This document shows positions 54,619-64,000 of a stretch of DNA of 64,000 nt, in pieces. Every line of letters begins with the position of its first letter. Position 1 is the stretch's first letter. The position numbers and the translations under genes were made by a program. Under the pieces are notes generated by a model. That model searched no databases, had not been told where the DNA came from, and saw only the letters and a list, made by a program, of their open reading frames with translations. The stretch comes from Thermoproteota archaeon (GTDB lineage Archaea; Thermoproteota; Thermoprotei_A; Sulfolobales; Ignicoccaceae), in NCBI GenBank assembly GCA_013154085.1, contig JAADDE010000030.1, forward strand, positions 1 to 64,000. The letters are read 5' to 3'.

Positions 54619-55761
54619 GTGAAGCTGTTGGGCGACATAGAGCCGAAGAGCAAAGGCCAGGAGGCCTTGGTGAAGGCTCTGCTGGACGACGAGGTTGACG
54701 TGGTAGGGGCGTTCGGCCCTTCGGGAACCGGCAAGAGTCTGATAACTATTGCCTATGCGCTCGATTCCTTAAAGAAGGGGAAGTATCAGAAGTTCATAAT
54801 AGCTAGGCCAGTGATCGACGTTGTCACGGGCAAAGAAATTACGGCTGCTGACATAGGAGTGGAAGACTATTACAAAATAGCCTCCGCCTACTTGGTGGAC
54901 ATACTGGGCAACTACACCAGCCCTCAAGAAATAAGGAAGCTCCACGAGGAGGGCAAGCTCATGCTGGTTGACACTCACTACCTCCGTGGCAGAACATTTG
55001 ACGACTCCGTGATACTCCTAGACGACGCGCAGAACACCGAGCCCGAAGCGGCTGTAGAGGCCTTGATGAGGATAGGGAAGAACAGCAAATTCATAGTAGT
55101 CGGAGATCCAGTGTTCCAGACGCACACGGAGATCGGAAGGGACGGCGCCAGCATGCTGCGCGAGATCCTCCTAAACGAAGACAGTGCAAGGGTGATAGAC
55201 TTAGGTATAAAGGACATAGTAAGGCCCGGAGCCAAGAGGGGAATAAAGTTTATGATGGAGCTCCGCATGAGGAAGCGGAAGCTCAACGACCTCGAGAAGA
55301 AAGTCGTCGAGGCCGGTAAGATATATGCACCCGACGCGGACGTAATTACGGTAGTGGAGTTCACTGAGGAGAAGAGGAAGTTCGGCTTGGAGGACAACCA
55401 GCACTTGCCCGACGCTCTGGTGGTCTTGAAGGAGGGCCACGCCCCCCGCTTCATAGGCAGAGGCGGCGAGAGGATAGCCAAGATAGAGGAGGACAGCGGG
55501 CTGAAGCTGAGGACCGTCGAGCTGACGCTGAACCTAAAGGACTTGATAAGCGCGGTCCACCCCGTGCCTTGGATGCACAAGCACATAGTGGACGTGGACT
55601 TTGCCGGGCCCTCCCTGCTGGTCAAAGTCAACGAAGAGGAGTTCGGAGCCTTCGTGGGCCAGCGCGGCGTCTACGCAAGGTTCTTGAGTAGCGTTATGAA
55701 GAAGCTATTGGGAGTGGAGGTCTGGGCCAGAGAGGTCGAGAAGAAGAGGAGGCGCAGATGA
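54619..55761 (+). CDS. PhoH-like ATPase with KH domain
   Basis: GAFGPSGTGKSLI, IARPVID, SVILLDDAQNTEPEAA, FIVVGDPVFQ; KH-type APRFIGRGGERIAKIEEDSG. Confidence 0.88.
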   Translation: MKLLGDIEPKSKGQEALVKALLDDEVDVVGAFGPSGTGKSLITIAYALDSLKKGKYQKFIIARPVIDVVTGKEITAADIGVEDYYKIASAYLVDILGNYTSPQEIRKLHEEGKLMLVDTHYLRGRTFDDSVILLDDAQNTEPEAAVEALMRIGKNSKFIVVGDPVFQTHTEIGRDGASMLREILLNEDSARVIDLGIKDIVRPGAKRGIKFMMELRMRKRKLNDLEKKVVEAGKIYAPDADVITVVEFTEEKRKFGLEDNQHLPDALVVLKEGHAPRFIGRGGERIAKIEEDSGLKLRTVELTLNLKDLISAVHPVPWMHKHIVDVDFAGPSLLVKVNEEEFGAFVGQRGVYARFLSSVMKKLLGVEVWAREVEKKRRRR

Positions 55762-55851
55762 GGAGACCGCCAGTGCGCGAGCGGTGAGCGGAGCCGAGTT
55801 GGCCGAAGGCGCTTCATATCCCCTTCCGGAACCCCTCCGGGAGCGAAGGCC

Positions 55852-57024
55852 TTGAAGATAGCCTCCGTAATCTTGGCCGCAGGCAAGGGGGAGCGGATGT
55901 GGCCCTTGACCAGCACCAGGCCGAAGCCCCTCTTGCCGGTGGTATTGGGCGAGAGCCTCCTCGAAAGGTGGCTCAGAACACTGAAGCCCCTCAGCGACGA
56001 AATAATCGTTGTAATTAAGGAAGAACAGAGGGAGCACTTCCGTGAGCTCTTAAATAAGTACGGCGCCAGGGCCGCCTTCCAGCCCGAGACGCCGGGCACG
56101 GGAGCGGCTCTGGCGTCGGCCGGTCCATTGGAGGCTGACTTGATAGTGGTGGCATATGCAGACGTCTACCTCCAGAGGCCGGAGGAGAACTTGAGGAGGT
56201 TGCTGGAAAACGCGCCGGCCCTGCTGGCGGTTGAAATAGACGACGTCTCCCAGTACGGGGCACTCGTCGTTGAGGGAGGCGTAGTGGCGAGGGTGGCGGA
56301 GAAGGAGCTCTCGGGTCCCGGCTTGATAAACGGCGGCGTGTACGTCTTCGAAAGGGAAATCTTCGAAAGGCTGAAGTCCCTCAAGCCCTCCAAGAGGGGA
56401 GAATACGAACTGACCGACGTCCTCGAGGGTCTTAGGACGGTAAGGGCGGTGGGAGGATGGAAGGATGTGGGCAGACCGTGGGACGTATTCGACGTTGTAA
56501 AGATGGAGTTCGAGGTTAGAGAGGGCTTCCCAAACCCTTGGGGGCCCGGGAAGCTGTACGGCAATCTGCCCGAGGTCAAGGGAAGCGTGTACGTTGAGGG
56601 CCCCGTGTACTTCGGGAAGGGGGTTGCTTTGGGTCCATTTTCCCACATCAGGGAAAACGCCGTTTTGCTTGAGGGAGTTAAGGTGGGAGCCTTTACGCAA
56701 GTAAAGGGATCTGTTATAATGGAGCACAGCAGAGCCCCCCACCTGAACTACGTGGGCGACAGCGTGATTGCGGAAGACGTCAACTTGGGGGCCGGCAGCG
56801 TCACTGCGAACTTGAGGTTCGACGAAAAGGAGGTTACAGTAGTTCTGAAGGGTAAGAGAGTGGGCACCGGAAGGAGGAAGCTGGGCGCCATAATAGGAGG
56901 CCATGCCCGGATAGGAATAAACGTCAGCATGATGCCCGGCGTGAGGATAGGCGCTGGGGCGTGGGTTTACCCCGGTTGCGTGGTCAAGAGCGACGTTCCG
57001 GACGGAGCGAAGATGAGGTGTTAG
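55852..57024 (+). CDS. GlmU-like sugar-1-phosphate nucleotidylyltransferase/acetyltransferase, TTG start
   Basis: VILAAGKGERMWPLTSTRPKPLLPV; C-terminal left-handed beta-helix hexapeptides GDSVIAEDVNLGAGSVTANLRFD. Confidence 0.93.
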   Translation: MKIASVILAAGKGERMWPLTSTRPKPLLPVVLGESLLERWLRTLKPLSDEIIVVIKEEQREHFRELLNKYGARAAFQPETPGTGAALASAGPLEADLIVVAYADVYLQRPEENLRRLLENAPALLAVEIDDVSQYGALVVEGGVVARVAEKELSGPGLINGGVYVFEREIFERLKSLKPSKRGEYELTDVLEGLRTVRAVGGWKDVGRPWDVFDVVKMEFEVREGFPNPWGPGKLYGNLPEVKGSVYVEGPVYFGKGVALGPFSHIRENAVLLEGVKVGAFTQVKGSVIMEHSRAPHLNYVGDSVIAEDVNLGAGSVTANLRFDEKEVTVVLKGKRVGTGRRKLGAIIGGHARIGINVSMMPGVRIGAGAWVYPGCVVKSDVPDGAKMRC

Positions 57025-57025
57025 G

Positions 57026-58570
57026 TTGAGGAAAATCCTTCTCGTGACCAGCAGGAAGCTGGAGGAGGCGGTCAAGGAGGCTCTGGAGCCGCCAGAGGGC
57101 TACCAAGTGGAGGTATGGGGCCTGCCCGTTGACGTGGTGGCGCTGTTGCGCCCTAAGAGCTTGTTGGAGCTGATCAAATCGGAAGCGGCTAGGCGCGGGA
57201 CGGACGTCAAGTCCTTCGACTACATAATTGTTTCTGGAATGGTGCCGGGTGATATGAGAGAGCTGGGCGAGGCCCTAGGGGTGCCAGTCTACAAAGGGAC
57301 CAAGACCTTAGCTGACCTAAAGACGATGATATCCAACATTAGCGAACTGGAGAGCGCGCTCAGCCCCGTCGAACCGCTCGAGGAAGCGCTGGAAGAGCTT
57401 CGGCTGATCGAGATCGCCAAGGAGCTCGACTTCGAGTACGAAGAGGTCCTATCAGTAGGGTCGCTCAAGCTACCCCTGCGGGCCCCTCCGTCGTTCTTAG
57501 CGGCGGAGGTTCTGGACAACGAGAGCTTGGAGGAGCAGTTGCACAGGGCCTCCGAAGTGGCCGACATGGTAATAATAGGCTCCACCTCCACAACGGCAGA
57601 TCCCTCGAAGATAGCTAGGCTGGTCAAGCTGGCTTACCGCTACTTCGACACCGTGGGGATCGACAGCATGTTCGTGTCGGAACTAAAGGCGGCCGACGCA
57701 GACCTTTATATGTCTCTCGAGAGGAGTAAGATAGACCACTTCAAGAACGAGAAGGAGAAGGCGTTCGTAGTTACACCGGGAGACTTGGGGAGAGGACATT
57801 GGCCCACTTCAGCAGAAGAGAAGGTAAGCTCCTTACTCACGAACATAAATGAGGCCGAGAAGAGGGGCATAGAGAAACTGATCGCAGATCCCGTGCTCTC
57901 GCCCTTCCCGTACGCGCTGGAGAGCATCGTTGCCCTGAGAGAAACTTCGAAAAAGATAAAGAAACCGCTGATGTTCGGGTTAAGCAACTTCGTCGAGCTG
58001 GCGGATTTCGACAGTCCGGGCCAAGTGGGCGCCTTGGCGTCCCTGGCCGTGGAGGCCGGAGCCTCTCTAGTGATGGTTACGGAGCACAGCGACAAGTGCA
58101 GGGGAGCGTGGGCCGAGGCCAAGGTGTCCTTACTGATGGCGTCTGTAGCGAAGAAGAGGAGAACGCATCCTAAGGACTTAGGGCTTGATTTGCTCATATT
58201 AAAAGAGAAGAAGATAAGAAGGGAGAGGCCAGAAGTTGACGGGTATAAATTAGAAGCAAAGGACTACAACTTTCCCTTAGAAAAAACGATAGTGAGGATA
58301 TGGGTCGACGGCAAGGCAGTTAAGGCATACGTAAGGCCTCACGGAGCGTTGATCGAGGGCGACCCCTACTTGATAGGGAAAACGCTGATAGGCGAGGGGT
58401 TCGTCAAGGAACCGTCGCACGCCCTCTACTTGGGCTGGGAGCTCCATAAGGCGCACCTGGCCGCAAAGCTCGGCAAGAGCTACGTCCAAGAGGAGCCGCT
58501 GTCCTTCGAGACCCCCCGGGAGAAGCTTGAGAAGCTCAACTCCGTCCGTAGGGAGCGGGAGCAGGCTTGA
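57026..58570 (+). CDS. Dihydropteroate synthase-like protein (TIGR00284-type)
   Basis: Domain with MVIIGSTSTTADPSKIARLVKLAY, YRYFDTVGIDSM, ITEH-like MVTEHSDKCRGAW; GTKTLADLK N-terminal domain. Confidence 0.8.
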   Translation: MRKILLVTSRKLEEAVKEALEPPEGYQVEVWGLPVDVVALLRPKSLLELIKSEAARRGTDVKSFDYIIVSGMVPGDMRELGEALGVPVYKGTKTLADLKTMISNISELESALSPVEPLEEALEELRLIEIAKELDFEYEEVLSVGSLKLPLRAPPSFLAAEVLDNESLEEQLHRASEVADMVIIGSTSTTADPSKIARLVKLAYRYFDTVGIDSMFVSELKAADADLYMSLERSKIDHFKNEKEKAFVVTPGDLGRGHWPTSAEEKVSSLLTNINEAEKRGIEKLIADPVLSPFPYALESIVALRETSKKIKKPLMFGLSNFVELADFDSPGQVGALASLAVEAGASLVMVTEHSDKCRGAWAEAKVSLLMASVAKKRRTHPKDLGLDLLILKEKKIRRERPEVDGYKLEAKDYNFPLEKTIVRIWVDGKAVKAYVRPHGALIEGDPYLIGKTLIGEGFVKEPSHALYLGWELHKAHLAAKLGKSYVQEEPLSFETPREKLEKLNSVRREREQA

Positions 58571-59379
58571 AGGTTAGAGTGGGCCACAGCCCGGATCCGG
58601 ACGACGCCTTCATGTTCTATCCAATAAAGTACGGAAAGATCGACCTTAGGGGTTACGAAGTAGAAGAGGTCGTGGAGGACATCGAAACGCTCAACAAGTT
58701 GGCCCTCGAAGGCAGGGTAGACGTCAGTGCAGTTTCCGCACACGCATACGCGTTCTTGAGCGACTCCTACGACGTACTCTCCTCCGGCGCGAGCATGGGC
58801 AAGGGGTACGGGCCTATAGTAGTGGCCCGGGAGCCGGGTGAGCTGTCCGGCAAGAAGGTGGCCATTCCGGGTAAGCTGACGACGGCCGCACTGCTGTCAA
58901 AAATCTACTTGCCCAAGAATGTAGACTACGTGATTATGAAATTCGACGAGATACCCGATGCTGTTAAGAGAGGAGAGGTCGACGCCGGCGTGCTGATACA
59001 CGAAGGCCAGATAACGTACAAAGACATGGGACTAGTAAAGCTGATGGACTTCGGTGAGCTGTGGTACGAGGAGACGAGCTTACCGTTGCCCTTGGGCCTT
59101 GATGTGGCCAAGAGGGAAATATCCGAGGACTGGGCACGGATATGGCACGAGGCCGTTAAGTACTCCTTGGAACACCCGAAGGAAGCCTTATCCCACGCCT
59201 TGAACTTCGCAAGGGGCTTAGACGAGGAGCTTACCGAGAGGTTCGTTAGGATGTACGTTAATGAATATACGCTGGACATGGGCGAAGAAGGAGAGGAGGC
59301 CCTCAGAGAGCTCTACAGAAGGGCCTACCGGGCGGGCGCGCTGCCTACGGTGCCGTCGTTCCGCGTCGTCCGACCTTGA
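58567..59379 (+). CDS. mqnD: 1,4-dihydroxy-6-naphthoate synthase (MqnD-type), TTG start
   Basis: VGHSPDPDDAFMFYPIKYGKIDLRGYEVEEVVEDIETLNKLALEGRVDVSAVSAHAYAFLSD, LPLPLGLDVAKREI; 4-nt overlap with the preceding gene. Confidence 0.9.
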   Translation: MKVRVGHSPDPDDAFMFYPIKYGKIDLRGYEVEEVVEDIETLNKLALEGRVDVSAVSAHAYAFLSDSYDVLSSGASMGKGYGPIVVAREPGELSGKKVAIPGKLTTAALLSKIYLPKNVDYVIMKFDEIPDAVKRGEVDAGVLIHEGQITYKDMGLVKLMDFGELWYEETSLPLPLGLDVAKREISEDWARIWHEAVKYSLEHPKEALSHALNFARGLDEELTERFVRMYVNEYTLDMGEEGEEALRELYRRAYRAGALPTVPSFRVVRP

Positions 59380-60736
59380 GCACCCTCCAGCCGGCCCTTC
59401 TGGCCGGCTCGGGCACGTACTCTGTGGTCACGAGCAACGCCGCACCGCTTTTTCTCTTTATCTTTTTCATTATTTCTTCTACCTCATCCTCGTCGAACCA
59501 GTAGCCGTCTGTCAGCACTACTACGGGCTCTCCGGGCCTCGACCTCTTGAGAACCAGCTCCAGCACCGGCCGCGCCAAAGTTCCCCCGCCGCCCTTCAGT
59601 CCCTTAAGCCTCGCCAGCAAACGGCTCTTGCTGGCCGTTAGGGTTATGATGTACGGTTGCGCGTCCCATACCACTAGGTTTACTTTGCCGAACCTCGATG
59701 CCGCCACTACTTCAGCAACGAAGGTAGACAGCTCGTCGTCTGAAATGGAGCCGGAGGTGTCCACCAAGAGCCACACGCTGCTAGCCCTCCCTCGGTAGCC
59801 CGGCACGTATTCCAGCCCCCTCCGGTTCGGGACGGTCCAGGTTCTCTCGCTGAAGGAGCTGCCGTCTTTCAAGCTCTGCCTTAATATTAAGTTCCACGGC
59901 AGCTGCGGCTTTGCGGGCTTTACGAACCTCTCCAGAGCCGCGGGCACGTTGCCCGCAACCTTTAAGTTGCCGATGAGCTCCGCCAGGGCGGTACTGGCGA
60001 CGTCTTTGAGGGCGTCCCTCTTGCCTTCTTTGAACCTTTCATAGCCCTCTTGTACTTGCCTTCTGAACTCCGGGTCGCCGCCCCACAGCTCGCTCTTCGG
60101 TTTTATCCGGCTCTCCTCGCTTTCGACGGACTCGACCACATCGCTTATCACTACCACGGTATCCCAGCCTTGTCCGCCGTGAACTTCCCTCTTGCCCCTC
60201 TGGTCCTCTATCGTTATCATAATTTCATTATTCTTTATCTTATCCAACAGCTTCTGGTAAACGAGCTCTGCAGGGTCGGAGGGACCTATGCCGAGATAGC
60301 TGAGCTTCCTCCAGCTCACCGGCTCGGAATAGGCTATCTTCCACGTGGCGCTGTGCAGCTCATCCCAGAGGCCGAGCTCCTCAATCACGCTGTTCGCCTC
60401 AACGTCGCTGGCCAAGTTCCACAGCAGGGGGTGCGAGACCTTACCTTCTTTGAGGTAGACCCAGTGACCGAGGGCCCCGTGAAGCGCCTCGTGAGCTAGG
60501 AGAGCGGCTAAGCCCTTGTGGTCTACCTTCCTCAGCCACTCCTCAGAAATGACTATAGAGCCGTCTCTGTAGTCGAAATACGCGTATCCCCCCCGCCGGA
60601 GCCCCTTCTTTATTGCGTACTTAGACACGTGCGCCCCTAAGCCGGGGTTCTTGGCTGCTAAGTAAGCGAGGGCTCTTTCCACCTTTTCCTTCTCGCTCCG
60701 GTACAAGGGCCTCCCGCCCGCCTCACTCTTCTTCAA
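59345..60736 (-). CDS. VWA-like metallopeptidase (DUF2201-type)
   Basis: HEALHGALGHWVYLKEG metal site; WLLVDTSGSISDDEL MIDAS; GGGGTLARPVLE, VVLTDGYW. Confidence 0.87.
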   Translation of the reverse strand: MKKSEAGGRPLYRSEKEKVERALAYLAAKNPGLGAHVSKYAIKKGLRRGGYAYFDYRDGSIVISEEWLRKVDHKGLAALLAHEALHGALGHWVYLKEGKVSHPLLWNLASDVEANSVIEELGLWDELHSATWKIAYSEPVSWRKLSYLGIGPSDPAELVYQKLLDKIKNNEIMITIEDQRGKREVHGGQGWDTVVVISDVVESVESEESRIKPKSELWGGDPEFRRQVQEGYERFKEGKRDALKDVASTALAELIGNLKVAGNVPAALERFVKPAKPQLPWNLILRQSLKDGSSFSERTWTVPNRRGLEYVPGYRGRASSVWLLVDTSGSISDDELSTFVAEVVAASRFGKVNLVVWDAQPYIITLTASKSRLLARLKGLKGGGGTLARPVLELVLKRSRPGEPVVVLTDGYWFDEDEVEEIMKKIKRKSGAALLVTTEYVPEPARRAGWRVLKVGRRGTTAP

Positions 60737-61358
60737 TTAAAGGTACGAATGCTACTGGTAGTAGCCTCCGCACTTCCAGCCCCTCGGGCTTCTTAACTAT
60801 CTTGTAGAGCACTTGATAGCCCGGCTCCTCCTCCACTGGTATGACCATTACGCCTCCGACCTTGAGTTGCTCCAGCAGCTTGGGAGGTATTCTGCGGGCA
60901 GCGGCCGTGACTATTATCTTGTCGTAAGGCGCTGCTGGTGGGTAGCCCTTACTGCCGTCGCTCACTATCACAGTCACGTTGTCGTAGCCTAAAGCGCGTA
61001 GCCTTTCCCTAGCTTGCTCGGCCAGCTCCGGGATCCGCTCTATTGTGTAGACGTGGCCTTCCGGACCCACAAGCTCTGCCATAATGGCGGCGTGGTAGCC
61101 GGAGCCCGTGCCGACCTCCAGAACTCTGTCTCCTCTGCCTATCTCAGCGGCCTCTACCATGTAGGCTACCATGTGTGGGGCGCTGATCGTCTGCCCCATG
61201 CCTATCGGCAGAGGCCTGTCCTCGTAGGCGTACTCCCTCAGGCCTTCCGGAACGAACAGCTCTCTGGGCACCTTCAGCATTGCCCGGGCGACCTCCGGCC
61301 TCCTGATGTAGCCCTCTCTAACCAGCTTTTCCGCCAATTCCTTTCTACGCTCTTCCAC
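60723..61358 (-). CDS. pcm: Protein-L-isoaspartate O-methyltransferase
   Basis: PLPIGMGQTISAPHMVAYM, VLEVGTGSGYHAAIMAELVG, PYDKIIVTAAARRIPPKLLEQLKVGGVMVIPV. Confidence 0.96.
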   Translation of the reverse strand: MEERRKELAEKLVREGYIRRPEVARAMLKVPRELFVPEGLREYAYEDRPLPIGMGQTISAPHMVAYMVEAAEIGRGDRVLEVGTGSGYHAAIMAELVGPEGHVYTIERIPELAEQARERLRALGYDNVTVIVSDGSKGYPPAAPYDKIIVTAAARRIPPKLLEQLKVGGVMVIPVEEEPGYQVLYKIVKKPEGLEVRRLLPVAFVPLIEEE

Positions 61359-61427
61359 GGACTTCCCTCCGCCGTTAGGGATGGAAGCTTAGATTAAGAG
61401 GAGAAGCGCCACCCCCACGGTGGTAGG

Positions 61428-61793
61428 TTGCCCTTAGCTCCGATGCCCAGCCCTCCCGAGCCTCCCCTGGGCGACGCGGAAGCGAACTTGGTTACTGGGG
61501 TCATAAAGACTATGGCGCAGGTTCTCGAAAAGATGGCATACCTCTTGAAGGAGACAAACGAGCTTGTAAAGGAAACTTACAACCTCACGCAAGAAATGGT
61601 AAAAACGAACGAAATAATGCTGAAGAACATGCAGACTCTCATGAATATAACTACAAAAGAGCTAGCCGGGACGATGAAAAGCATGAACGCTATGATGACC
61701 ACCCTCGTCTTCTATCAGCAGCTAACTCTAGTCCTTATGGTACTCATGGTTGCGCTCTTAGCGTTCGTCGCGTGGCGGCTCTTGGTGGGCTGA
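61428..61793 (+). CDS. Small coiled-coil, C-tail-anchored membrane protein
   Basis: Pro-rich N-terminus, long amphipathic helix LLKETNELVKETYNLTQEMVKTNEIMLKNMQTLMN, C-terminal TM LTLVLMVLMVALLAFVAWRLLVG. Confidence 0.7.
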   Translation: MPLAPMPSPPEPPLGDAEANLVTGVIKTMAQVLEKMAYLLKETNELVKETYNLTQEMVKTNEIMLKNMQTLMNITTKELAGTMKSMNAMMTTLVFYQQLTLVLMVLMVALLAFVAWRLLVG

Positions 61794-63092
61794 GTGAAGC
61801 TTGAGCCCGAGCCCGTGAGGGGATTCAGAGACCTTTTCGGAGAAGACGCAGAACTCCTTTCGCTGGTAATGAAAAAAGCAGAGAAGTTGGCTGAGAGGTG
61901 GTCCTTCGAGAGGAGCTTCTTGCCTACCGTGGAGCGCTTCGAGCTGTTCGCAATGAAGAGCGGGGTTGAGATAGAGAGAACCATGTACGTATTCTTAGAC
62001 AAGGCCGGAAGGAAGGTGTCGCTGAGGCCGGAGGCTACGGCCTCGGCAGTTAGGGCGTACCTAAGACTCTTGAGAGGAAGGCCAAAGCCTCTGAAAATCT
62101 TCACCATAGTCAACGTGTTCCGCTACGACGAGCCCCAGTACGCTAGGTATCGCGAGTTCTACCAAGCGGACTTCGAGGTCTTCGGGGCCTCGGACCCCTT
62201 CGAGGACGCGGAGCTGGTTACGATGCTCCACGAATACTACGAAGAGCTCGACCTGCCTCACGTAATCGTGATCGGGAGCGTTAGGGCGCTCAGAAGCGTG
62301 CTCGAGGAAGAAGGAGTGGTCGGAAAGGAACAAGATCTAGTACTGCACTACGTAGACAAGGGGCTCGTAGACAAAGCGCTGGAGGTCGTGGCCTCGAAGG
62401 CTAGGAACCCGGAAAGGGCGGGCGAGGTGATAGCGAAGCTTGCCCAGTGGGAAGGGGGCGAAGAGGTGATAGAAGACGGCAAGCGGCTGATGAAGGAGAT
62501 GGGATACAGCTACTCCTTTGAAGACGTGGAGGAGGTGCTGGCGTACCTCCCGGAGGACGTGAAGGCGGTCCTTAAAGTGAAGCTCGGGTTCGCGAGGGGG
62601 CTGGCTTACTACACTGGTTTGATATACGAGGTCAAGGTTCCCGGGTTCCCGGTCTCCGTAGCCGGCGGAGGGAGGTACGACACGCTGACGGAGGTGTACG
62701 GCTGGGAGCGCGTGCCGGCTACGGGCTTCGCGATAGGGCTGGACAGAACGGCCCTGGCGCTCAAAGAGCGCGGAAGAGCGTACAAGGAGTCGCCTCTAGT
62801 AATAGTCTTGCCGATAGCGCCGGAGGCCCGCAAGGAGGCTTTGGCTGTACAAAGGGAGCTGGCCTCCTTAGACGTGAGATCCCTCCTGCTGACCGAGAAG
62901 AAGAGCGTTAAGAAGGCGTTTTCCTATGCATCGGAGAGCGGCGCTCGGGTGGCAGTAGTGCTGGGGAGGAAGGAGGTGGAGAAGGGATTCGTCTCTGTGA
63001 AGAACTTGGTCACCGGCGAGCAGAGGGAGTGCAGAAGGGAAGAGCTGCTGGACTGCGTAGCGAATGCCTTGAAAAGGCCCTTGGAGGAGTAA
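61794..63092 (+). CDS. hisS: Histidyl-tRNA synthetase, GTG start
   Basis: [63 protein letters not shown]. Confidence 0.95.
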   Translation: MKLEPEPVRGFRDLFGEDAELLSLVMKKAEKLAERWSFERSFLPTVERFELFAMKSGVEIERTMYVFLDKAGRKVSLRPEATASAVRAYLRLLRGRPKPLKIFTIVNVFRYDEPQYARYREFYQADFEVFGASDPFEDAELVTMLHEYYEELDLPHVIVIGSVRALRSVLEEEGVVGKEQDLVLHYVDKGLVDKALEVVASKARNPERAGEVIAKLAQWEGGEEVIEDGKRLMKEMGYSYSFEDVEEVLAYLPEDVKAVLKVKLGFARGLAYYTGLIYEVKVPGFPVSVAGGGRYDTLTEVYGWERVPATGFAIGLDRTALALKERGRAYKESPLVIVLPIAPEARKEALAVQRELASLDVRSLLLTEKKSVKKAFSYASESGARVAVVLGRKEVEKGFVSVKNLVTGEQRECRREELLDCVANALKRPLEE

Positions 63093-63105
63093 CGGGGGGA
63101 GGACC

Positions 63106-63633
63106 TTGAGCCTGGACAAGCTCGGCCCGGGCAAGGACGCCCCGGAAGTGGTGAACGTGGTAATAGAAATCCCGATGGGAGGCTATGTGAAGTACGAAAT
63201 GGATAAAGAAAGCGGACTCATAAAGGTCGATCGCGTGCTGTACACAGCAATGTACTATCCCTTCAACTACGGCTTCATACCCGGCACCTTGGAAGAGGAC
63301 GGAGACCCCGTGGACGTTCTGGTGCTGAGCTTCGAGCCGTTCTATCCCGGCACTTATCTCAAGGCCAAGCCCATAGGCGTCTTGGTAATGGAGGATGAAG
63401 AGGGTCCGGACAGCAAAATAATAGCGGTGCCCGTAGAGAAGGTAGATCCGCGCTTCAAGGACTACAAGGATGTTGAGGATATACCACAAATTATTAAGGA
63501 GAAGATTCGGCACTTCTTCGAGCACTACAAGGAGCTGGAGCCCGGCAAGTGGGTGAAGATCAGAGAGTGGCTCCCCAAAGAAGAGGCCTTCAAGAGGATA
63601 AAGGCTGCCATAGAGAGATACCAACAAAAGTAA
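63106..63633 (+). CDS. ppa: Inorganic pyrophosphatase, TTG start
   Basis: [45 protein letters not shown]. Confidence 0.96.
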   Translation: MSLDKLGPGKDAPEVVNVVIEIPMGGYVKYEMDKESGLIKVDRVLYTAMYYPFNYGFIPGTLEEDGDPVDVLVLSFEPFYPGTYLKAKPIGVLVMEDEEGPDSKIIAVPVEKVDPRFKDYKDVEDIPQIIKEKIRHFFEHYKELEPGKWVKIREWLPKEEAFKRIKAAIERYQQK

Positions 63634-63662
63634 AGCCGCTTTAACGACTCCGGGAAGGAGAC

Positions 63663-64000
63663 TTGCTGGTTTACGACGTGCTGTTGCTCGCCCTCAGCGG
63701 CTTGCCCATAGCTCAAGGGATATTCCACGTCCCTCCCGGAGAGCTGGTGTGGAAAGTGCCTCCCCCGCCGGGATGCGACTTCTGTACGGAGCCGTTGCAG
63801 GCGATGCTGTACCCTCCGGAGAAGTTCCTCAACTTCGAGGGCGGCCGCTACATAGGTCCCGGGGCTCTGAGCTTCGCGCACGGCATAATACCCTGCGACA
63901 AATACCTCGTTGAGGCCGGGGAGACGCGCTACATCGTCTGCGCGTACGAGAAGGTCGTCGTGTACGAGTACTATCTGGACAGGCTTGGCATAAGGGTAAG
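63663..64000 (+). CDS. Predicted secreted protein, truncated by window end
   Basis: TTG-start ORF LLVYDVLLLALSGLPIAQGIFHVPPGELVWKVPPPPGCDFCTEPLQAML..., open to the window end. Confidence 0.5.
   Translation, partial: MLVYDVLLLALSGLPIAQGIFHVPPGELVWKVPPPPGCDFCTEPLQAMLYPPEKFLNFEGGRYIGPGALSFAHGIIPCDKYLVEAGETRYIVCAYEKVVVYEYYLDRLGIRV

Noticed and set aside
56050-57075. 341-aa minus-strand ORF antisense to the GlmU-like gene
   Set aside because: Overlaps a strongly supported CDS; antisense artefact

Overview
A gene-dense (~90% coding) archaeal chromosomal segment with core crenarchaeal genes: FEN1, PolB1, PCNA, PriS, a RecJ/Cdc45-like protein, TFS, rps15, rps3ae, rpl40e, three A-type ATPase subunits and a catalytic-only type ThrRS. 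Gene content suggests Desulfurococcales, possibly an Ignicoccus-like organism (inference only). I could place about 75 protein genes and one tRNA-Ala(CGC). Several coding features are missing from, or mis-started in, the ORF track: rpl40e, a probable small ATPase subunit, and purQ, which appears to start at a non-canonical ATC codon. I saw no CRISPR array, transposase, rRNA or prophage. The most notable items are: a tetraether-synthase-like radical SAM enzyme; dispersed futalosine-pathway genes (mqnA-like, mqnC, mqnD); C5/siroheme-route tetrapyrrole genes including a fused AhbA-AhbB-like siroheme decarboxylase; a 987-aa predicted surface protein of repeated beta domains; an overlapping CBS / creatininase-like / TrkA-like cluster; a translin-nucleotidyltransferase pair beside rpl40e; a two-copy DUF2795-like protein; and several structured intergenic regions. 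All functional calls come from reading motifs in the translations. No database search was run.
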